From NCBI RefSeq assembly GCF_030161095.1, contig NZ_BSPP01000011.1, positions 248,001 to 312,000 of the forward strand: a stretch of 64,000 nt of DNA, in the 5' to 3' direction. Positions within the stretch are counted from its first letter, which is position 1. Every line of letters begins with the position of its first letter. The DNA comes from Cypionkella aquatica. GTDB taxonomy: Bacteria; Pseudomonadota; Alphaproteobacteria; Rhodobacterales; Rhodobacteraceae. Below the pieces are notes generated by a model. That model saw only the letters and a program-made list of their open reading frames with translations. It did no database searches and was not told the DNA's origin. Positions 59,155 to 64,000 of the stretch are shown piece by piece. The position numbers and the translations under genes were made by a program.

Positions 59155-59172
59155 GTTCGATATATATCGAAC
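59155..59172. promoter_or_regulatory. Operator 2 of the XRE module
   Basis: GTTCGATATATATCGAAC is a perfect 18-nt palindrome sharing the arms GTTCG/CGAAC with operator 1, 50 bp away centre to centre, and lies 57 nt before the rightward gene. Confidence 0.7.
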
Positions 59173-59228
59173 GCCATCGTATCGCGCTGCGCTGATTCCC
59201 TCCTCCCCTGGCCAAGAAAGGGCCCCGC

Positions 59229-60455
59229 ATGACCGCCATTGCCGCCTTCCTCCGCAAGACCCCCGTCACCCGTTTGCAGGATTACTTCACTGCCGGTGGG
59301 TTCACCTCTCTTTCGCCGATCGACTGGACCAAGCCCGAGCCGGACGTCGTCGAGCCGCTGATTAAGGCCGTCGACGGCATGTCCGACAACGAAAAGCAGC
59401 GGGTGGTCCTCGATGCGGGTCGTGTAGCGGCACTGGCTGATGAACCGGGCCAAAATGCCCTGCAGAACGTTGTGGTGAACCGTGCTGTCTTCGATACGCT
59501 AGAAGGGGCCAACAACCGTTCGCTGTGGGTTTTTCTGAAAGAACCTGATCGGTTCCGTCTCGCGGAAGAAGTCCGCTACAACGATGAGCGTCGTCGGACG
59601 CGGTCCTGGAGCGGGTTTGGCGTCGATGCCGATCTAGAGGTGAAGAACGACCCGATCTCGGTCGCGGCGTTTACGGCGGCAATTCGGGTGCGGTTTGAGA
59701 CGCCCAATGTCCATGTCGACATCTTCGACCGCCACCGTGTGATCCTCGACGGCGAAGAATGCGAGCTCGTTCAGGTCGCGGTATATCGCGAAGGGCGCCC
59801 TGAAGACATGCTGGGCTTCGATTCCAACAGCACCTTGTCGCGCCGGATCGTGAAACCGGTTTTCGAGGCTGCGCTGACCTATGAAGCTGCGACTGGCGTG
59901 ATCGAAGTCGTGGCTAAGACCCGCGAGGACCGGATCGATCTGACCCGGTTTATGGCGCGCGATCTGCTCGGGATCACCCTTGGTGAAGACCAGTCGCTGC
60001 CGCTGCGCGAATACGACCTCAGCATGTTGCTGCGGCCGTTCGACTTCCCGACCGACCCTGCCGACGGGATTGCCAGCGTGACCGTCAAGGAATTGCGTCT
60101 GATGGAACTCGGCGATGCAAAGGAGCGTATCACGCTTGAATCCATGTCGGGCGCCGACCGCACGATCTGGCAGATGGCGGAACACCGTATCGGACTGGAC
60201 ATCGGGGGCGGTGCCCATTTGTTCGGTCACGCAGGTGACGTGCCGGAATGGGTGATTACCCGCGCACGCTTCACCATCAAATTCCATCCCGGCACCTCGG
60301 GCGGTCGAGGAAAGTCTCTGGCCCTGACCGTGACTATGCCGCATGGCTGCAATCTGAAGGACATGACGCCGCAAGAGCGCTTGATCGGCGAGAAGTATCT
60401 GCGTCTTTGGGGAATCCTGAAAGATGACAATGACGATGGCGACGTCCTTGAGTAA
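59229..60455 (+). CDS. Unrecognised protein of the XRE/ImmA module, 408 aa
   Basis: I do not recognise this 408-residue protein. It is soluble with mixed alpha/beta composition and no membrane span, signal or obvious catalytic motif. It begins MTAIAAFLRKTPVTRLQDYF, has a Gly/Ser-rich C-terminal region (KFHPGTSGGRGKSLALTVTM), and ends in an acidic tail (KDDNDDGDVLE). GAAAGGG lies 8 nt before the ATG. It is divergent from the XRE/ImmA genes across twin operators and overlaps the next gene by 32 nt, so it is probably the regulated payload. It might be an effector of a defence or plasmid stability system. Confidence 0.65.
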   Translation: MTAIAAFLRKTPVTRLQDYFTAGGFTSLSPIDWTKPEPDVVEPLIKAVDGMSDNEKQRVVLDAGRVAALADEPGQNALQNVVVNRAVFDTLEGANNRSLWVFLKEPDRFRLAEEVRYNDERRRTRSWSGFGVDADLEVKNDPISVAAFTAAIRVRFETPNVHVDIFDRHRVILDGEECELVQVAVYREGRPEDMLGFDSNSTLSRRIVKPVFEAALTYEAATGVIEVVAKTREDRIDLTRFMARDLLGITLGEDQSLPLREYDLSMLLRPFDFPTDPADGIASVTVKELRLMELGDAKERITLESMSGADRTIWQMAEHRIGLDIGGGAHLFGHAGDVPEWVITRARFTIKFHPGTSGGRGKSLALTVTMPHGCNLKDMTPQERLIGEKYLRLWGILKDDNDDGDVLE

Positions 60456-61374
60456 GCGGGCGATCGACCTTCTGCTGCGGGCCATGGAAGCCCGCAGCTC
60501 GTCGTTGCAGGCATCAACACTGCAACAGGTTTCGCGCCGCGCGACCGACCTGCTGATCGAGGCAAAGCTCCTGTTGGCGAACGGCCACGTCCCTGTAGTC
60601 GCTGCGATGGACGAATACGAAGATGAGCCTATCGAGGCCACCTGGTCGCCCGAGCAAAAGTCATTTGGCTACCACGACAGCACAGGCCGCTGGATCAAAG
60701 TCGACAATCAGGAGATCTCGGCGTGCAGGGTCGACTACGGGCTGGCGCTTGCCAGGATGCTGGTCGCGTTCGAGCGGGCCGGGCCACCGCGCCCGGCACC
60801 TTTGATCGCCGATCTTGTCTGGGATGTCGGCACTATCAAGCTTTCCGGAACGAAAGCCCCCGTGCCGGTCTGGTTTTCGCGGCGGCTCAGCGACCCTGCG
60901 GTATGGGCACAGCTCGACGGACTGCTAGCGCGCAGGCCGCCAGAGGAAGTCCGCGTCATCCTGACATCGACGCCGGGCGATCGTATTTCGGTCAACACCC
61001 AGAAGCGCAATCACGTCATCAGCGCTGCAGACGTAATAGGGACCAGCAAGCTCGCGATCTCGCCTCAAGTTCTGGGAGCGCTGATCTTCCCCGGTCAGGT
61101 CCAGCGTCGGTTCCCAATCGATCACTCGGACGATTACGGGATCATCTGGCTGAGAGGTGAGACAATCACCTTCCGCAGCGACAAGCAGCGGCAGCTGTTG
61201 GGCCTGTTGTTCGATCCGTACTGGTCCGGTTCGCCCGTATGTCGGACAGCCGCCGTTCTGTTTGAAGCCGGTTACAAGGATGGCACGAACGCCCTAGCAA
61301 AGGTCTTCAGCGGCCGTGACGACTGGCGTTCATTCATCAAGTACGCTGATGGAAACTGCTGGATCGAGCCCTGA
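60424..61374 (+). CDS. Unrecognised protein of the XRE/ImmA module, 316 aa
   Basis: A 316-residue protein with no family I recognise. The N terminus has three possible ATGs (60424, 60430, 60436). The first 60 residues form helices (KRAIDLLLRAMEARSSSLQ). The middle is alpha/beta (LIADLVWDVGTIKLSG and VRVILTSTPGDRISV). The C-terminal about 70 residues resemble a winged helix (ITFRSDKQRQLLGLLF, then VLFEAGYKDGTNALAKVFSG). It overlaps the 408-residue gene and ends in a strong terminator, so the two form one unit. A DNA-binding partner of the first protein is a guess. Confidence 0.65.
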   Translation: MTMTMATSLSKRAIDLLLRAMEARSSSLQASTLQQVSRRATDLLIEAKLLLANGHVPVVAAMDEYEDEPIEATWSPEQKSFGYHDSTGRWIKVDNQEISACRVDYGLALARMLVAFERAGPPRPAPLIADLVWDVGTIKLSGTKAPVPVWFSRRLSDPAVWAQLDGLLARRPPEEVRVILTSTPGDRISVNTQKRNHVISAADVIGTSKLAISPQVLGALIFPGQVQRRFPIDHSDDYGIIWLRGETITFRSDKQRQLLGLLFDPYWSGSPVCRTAAVLFEAGYKDGTNALAKVFSGRDDWRSFIKYADGNCWIEP

Positions 61375-61400
61375 TCCGAGCAAAAGCACGCGATGACAAA

Positions 61401-61430
61401 GGCCGCCTTCGGGGCGGCCTTTTGCTTTTT
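61401..61430 (+). terminator. Terminator of the two-gene unit
   Basis: GGCCGCC and GGCGGCC with a short loop, then TTTTGCTTTTT. A clean end to the module. Confidence 0.85.
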
Positions 61431-61534
61431 GTCGCTTTCCTACCGGGTGCCCTACCGTCCGCCTCCCTGAGCCCTACCACCCCGTCGGCCATGTTGAACC
61501 CGCAAGTGTTCGCACAAATCCGAAGGAGGTTCAC

Positions 61535-61744
61535 ATGGCGCTAAGACATCTGTCCCAGATCGAGCTGGCGGCTCGCTGGAACATTTCACACCGCACGCTG
61601 GAGCGTTGGCGGTGGACGGGCGAAGGCCCGAAGTTCATCAAACTCGGCGGGCGGGTGATCTATCGCCTCGAAGATGTCGAGGCTTTCGAGGCGGAGCAGA
61701 TCCGCGGCTCGGACCACGAACCCCATCGCCCGTTGTCGGCGTGA
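61535..61744 (+). CDS. Excisionase/AlpA-like HTH protein
   Basis: Protein of 69 residues with a MerR/AlpA-type winged helix: LSQIELAARWNISHRTLERW, then GPKFIKLGGRVIYRLEDVEA. It has an ideal ribosome site AAGGAGG before the ATG. Such genes open prophage or integrative element modules. It is followed by a gene 10 nt later. Confidence 0.82.
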   Translation: MALRHLSQIELAARWNISHRTLERWRWTGEGPKFIKLGGRVIYRLEDVEAFEAEQIRGSDHEPHRPLSA

Positions 61745-61754
61745 GGGGTCGGTC

Positions 61755-62243
61755 ATGAACATCCCCAATCGCATCACCCTCAATGACCTGCGCGGCATGC
61801 AGGTCGGCGCCATCGCCGCACTTTCGGGCGAAGAACTCGCCCCTCTGCGTCTGGAAGCCGAAGACCAACTGCGCACCGCAAAGGGCCTCTGCGACTGGCT
61901 CGATGGGGCGATCGCGCTGAAGTACGGCGACCGGGCCAATGCTGCGCGCAATGCCGATGGCAAAGACACCGGCACGATCCGCTTCGCCGATGGCGCCGTG
62001 ACCGTGGTCGCTGAACTGCCCAAGCGGGTCGATTGGGACCAGGCGCAGGTCGCGTCCCTTGTCGAGCGCATCAAGGCGGATGGCGACGATCCCACGGAGT
62101 ACGTCGACATCTCCTTTGATGTTGCCGAGCGCAAGTACTCCGCTTGGCCCGCGCATATCCGCATGGCGTTCGAGGGCGCGCGCACGGTGCGGACCGGCAA
62201 GCAGCGCTTCCGCCTTTCCCTGAACGACGAGGTGACGAAATGA
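61755..62243 (+). CDS. Phage-type hypothetical protein, 162 aa
   Basis: Protein of 162 residues, MNIPNRITLNDLRGMQVGAI, with LRLEAEDQLRTAKGLCDWLD as a helix and a beta-rich middle (DTGTIRFADGAVTVVAELPK). It has no motif I can name. The start at 61755 follows GAGGGG; it overlaps the next gene (ATGA). Likely part of a phage recombination operon. Confidence 0.7.
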   Translation: MNIPNRITLNDLRGMQVGAIAALSGEELAPLRLEAEDQLRTAKGLCDWLDGAIALKYGDRANAARNADGKDTGTIRFADGAVTVVAELPKRVDWDQAQVASLVERIKADGDDPTEYVDISFDVAERKYSAWPAHIRMAFEGARTVRTGKQRFRLSLNDEVTK

Positions 62244-62536
62244 TCGGCCAGAGGAAAATGGGCCAGCTGCGCGCGCGCCATTATGGCCTCGAGAAGCTGC
62301 CAGAAACCGTCCGGATCCCCGCGTTGGGCAACCGCCGCGAGGAGACGGTCAAGCCGATCGAAACCGCGACTGTGGACGATCTGGCCTTCGCGCTCATCGC
62401 ACTGAACGAACAGTCCTCGGTTCTTTACCGCGAGATCGATGCTTTGCGGACCTTGCAGGACGAAGCGCGCAAAGTCGGCGCTCGGGGCGCAGACATCGCT
62501 GGCGATGCGTTGATCGCAGCGAAGGGGGGCAAATAA
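62240..62536 (+). CDS. Phage-type hypothetical protein, 98 aa
   Basis: Small protein of 98 residues, MIGQRKMGQLRARHYGLEKL, with a helical second half (LAFALIALNEQSSVLYREID). It overlaps the preceding gene by 4 nt and shares a base with the following ATPase gene (TAATG), so the three are coupled. No function is recognised. Confidence 0.65.
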   Translation: MIGQRKMGQLRARHYGLEKLPETVRIPALGNRREETVKPIETATVDDLAFALIALNEQSSVLYREIDALRTLQDEARKVGARGADIAGDALIAAKGGK

Positions 62537-63426
62537 TGGCCCTCCCGATCATCAGCGCCGACGAACGGCTGACGCAACGCAAAGGCATCAAGGGCTGCAT
62601 CTTTGGCCGGTCGGGCATCGGCAAGACCAGCCTCCTGTGGACGCTGAACGCCTCGACCACCTTGTTCATGGATCTCGAAGCCGGGGATCTGGCGGTCGAG
62701 GGCTGGAACGGCGACACGCTGCGGCCCCGCACATGGAAAGAATGCCGCGATTTCGCGGTGTTCATCGGCGGGCCGAACCCGGCACTGCGCGAAGACCAGC
62801 CCTACAGCCAGGCGCATTTCGACGAGGTCTGCGGCCGGTTCGGCGATCCGGCGGTGGTGGAGCGCTACGAGACGATCTTCATCGACAGCATCACTGTGGC
62901 GGGGCGGCTTTGCTTTCAGTGGTGCCGGGGGCAGCCCGAAGCCTTCTCGGACAAAACCGGCAAGCCGGACATCCGGGGGGCCTACGGGCTCCATGGCCGC
63001 GAGATGATCGGGTGGTTGACCCACCTGCAGCATGCGCGCGGCAAGCATGTCTGGTTCGTGGGCATCCTCGACGAGAAGCTGGACGACTTCAATCGCAAGG
63101 TCTTCCAGCCGCAGATCGATGGCAGCAAGACTGGCCTCGAGCTGCCCGGGATTGTCGATCAGGTCATCACGATGGCCGACATCGCCGATGCCAATGGCCA
63201 ACCCCAGCGCACCTTCGTCTGCCAGACGCTGAACCCTTGGGGCTACCCCGCCAAGGATCGTTCGGGGCGTCTGGCCTTGATCGAGGAAACGCACCTCGGG
63301 CGGCTGATGGCCAAAATCCAAAGCCCGATCCGCCCGGCATCGGAGCGCCTGAGTTATCCGGCCGTCGCCTCGGCCGACCCTGCCGCATCGTCGGCAGAAA
63401 TCACCCCTTCCACCAACTCCAACTGA
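62536..63426 (+). CDS. Sak4-like phage ATPase
   Basis: RecA-like ATPase of 296 residues. Walker A is GRSGIGKTS (24-32), LFMDLEAGDLAVEGW is the strand after it and IFIDSITVAGRLCFQW the Walker B region, the pattern of AAA_24/Sak4 annealing ATPases in phages. These proteins promote single-strand annealing, often with an SSB-like partner, and the following gene fits that. The C-terminal 30 residues are Ser/Ala-rich and probably disordered. Confidence 0.83.
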   Translation: MALPIISADERLTQRKGIKGCIFGRSGIGKTSLLWTLNASTTLFMDLEAGDLAVEGWNGDTLRPRTWKECRDFAVFIGGPNPALREDQPYSQAHFDEVCGRFGDPAVVERYETIFIDSITVAGRLCFQWCRGQPEAFSDKTGKPDIRGAYGLHGREMIGWLTHLQHARGKHVWFVGILDEKLDDFNRKVFQPQIDGSKTGLELPGIVDQVITMADIADANGQPQRTFVCQTLNPWGYPAKDRSGRLALIEETHLGRLMAKIQSPIRPASERLSYPAVASADPAASSAEITPSTNSN

Positions 63427-63439
63427 AAGGAACCGTGCC

Positions 63440-64000
63440 ATGTCCGGTATCTGGAACGACTTCAACTCCGCCCAATCCAACTCCAACGTCATCCCCAAAG
63501 GCACGCTGGCCAAGGTGCGCCTGACCATTCGCCCCGGCGGCTTCGATGATCCGTCGCAGGGCTGGACTGGCGGTTTCGCCAAGCGCGCCGCGACCGGTGC
63601 GGTTTATCTCGACGCCGAATACACGGTCGTCGACGGGCCCTATGCGCGCCGCAAGATCTGGTCGCTGATCGGCCTCTACAGCCCGAAGGGCCCGGACTGG
63701 GCCAACATGGGCCGCAGCCTGATCCGCGCCATCCTGAACTCGGCGCGCGGGATTTCCGACAAGGACAACTCGCCCGAAGCGCAGGCCCGCCGCCGCATCA
63801 ACGGGTTCGGCGATCTGGATGGCTTGGAATTCGTTGCCCGGATCGACATCGGCCAGGACACCAATGGCGATGATAAGAACGAAGTGCGGGGCGCTGTCAC
63901 GCCGGACCACCGCGACTATGCCGCCCTGATGGGGACGGCCGCCTTGCCGATCGGCACCGCCGCCCCGCAGGGCTATGCCCCGCAGCAGACGGCCACCACC
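63440..64000 (+). CDS. SSB-like phage protein, 5' part
   Basis: Open frame of 187 codons that runs past the end of the window, starting MSGIWNDFNSAQSNSNVIPK after AAGGAA. It contains KGTLAKVRLTIRPGGFDDPS, TGAVYLDAEYTVVDGPYARR and KIWSLIGLYS, a beta-barrel-like pattern as in phage DUF669/SSB partners of Sak4-type ATPases. The Pro/Ala/Gln-rich stretch near the end suggests a disordered tail. The true length and end are not visible. Confidence 0.7.
   Translation, partial: MSGIWNDFNSAQSNSNVIPKGTLAKVRLTIRPGGFDDPSQGWTGGFAKRAATGAVYLDAEYTVVDGPYARRKIWSLIGLYSPKGPDWANMGRSLIRAILNSARGISDKDNSPEAQARRRINGFGDLDGLEFVARIDIGQDTNGDDKNEVRGAVTPDHRDYAALMGTAALPIGTAAPQGYAPQQTATT

Noticed and set aside
59106-59172. 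GTTCG/CGAAC palindromes as LexA boxes
   Set aside because: The alphaproteobacterial LexA box is a direct repeat with 7 nt between GTTC units; these are inverted with 8 and 10 nt.
1-64000. CRISPR arrays and insertion sequences
   Set aside because: No regular spaced direct repeats and no transposase or terminal inverted repeats of an IS were seen.
54020-64000. Second copy of the tRNA-Ser 3' end as attachment site
   Set aside because: No repeat of the T-loop and acceptor segment was found before the window ends.

Overview
The window looks like a chromosomal segment of a high-GC alphaproteobacterium of the Rhodobacteraceae (Rhodobacter/Paracoccus-like). Supporting signs are an FtsZ with a long Pro/Gln linker and the C-terminal peptide [11 protein letters not shown], a circularly permuted two-piece tmRNA with tag ANDNRAPAMALAA, the alpha-type ClpXP adaptor SspB, the trgA-trgB tellurite pair, the zeta ATPase-inhibitor protein next to purCSQ, and a methionine synthase split into separate polypeptides. 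Gene assignments come from reading protein motifs by eye; no database search was run.

Positions 1-15 kb hold housekeeping genes: the end of ftsZ, lpxC, bamD and recN; then corrinoid and homocysteine-methyltransferase genes (parts of a split MetH) with a DUF1638 gene and a tiny overlapping membrane-protein gene. A radical-SAM gene preceded by a LexA box follows, then the zeta subunit, purC-purS-purQ and a DctB/DctD-like two-component pair whose regulator lacks the GAFTGA loop. Positions 15-34.7 kb carry rne with a long leader, a TusA-like protein, ccdA, an alpha/beta-hydrolase/P450 pair, fumC with two small partners, pmtA-like, sspB, chrBA, ssrA, a polyamine-type binding protein, a class-V aminotransferase fold enzyme, and the stress-type run phr-cfa-trgA-trgB behind a sigma-E-like promoter.

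Positions 34.7-46.8 kb form a sugar-catabolic cluster. A LacI regulator with two Gfo/Idh-isomerase genes points left. A binding protein, two permeases, an ATPase, a GH2 beta-mannosidase, and a second isomerase plus dehydrogenase point right. Twin LacI-type operators lie between the arms. From 46.9 to 54 kb there is a GntR regulator, a class-III aminotransferase, cysK, an MscS-type channel, an AlaX editing protein and tRNA-Ser(GGA).

Downstream of tRNA-Ser (54.06 kb to the end) the content becomes accessory: a DUF3883 putative nuclease, a four-gene serine-recombinase operon, a divergent XRE/ImmA-IrrE module with two unrecognised genes and twin palindromic operators, and the start of a phage-like recombination module (HTH, two small proteins, a Sak4-like ATPase and an SSB-like protein running off the end). 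This is the part most likely to hold undescribed biology. Four copies of a two-hairpin intergenic element are scattered through the chromosomal part (4790, 7678, 10779 and 34647).
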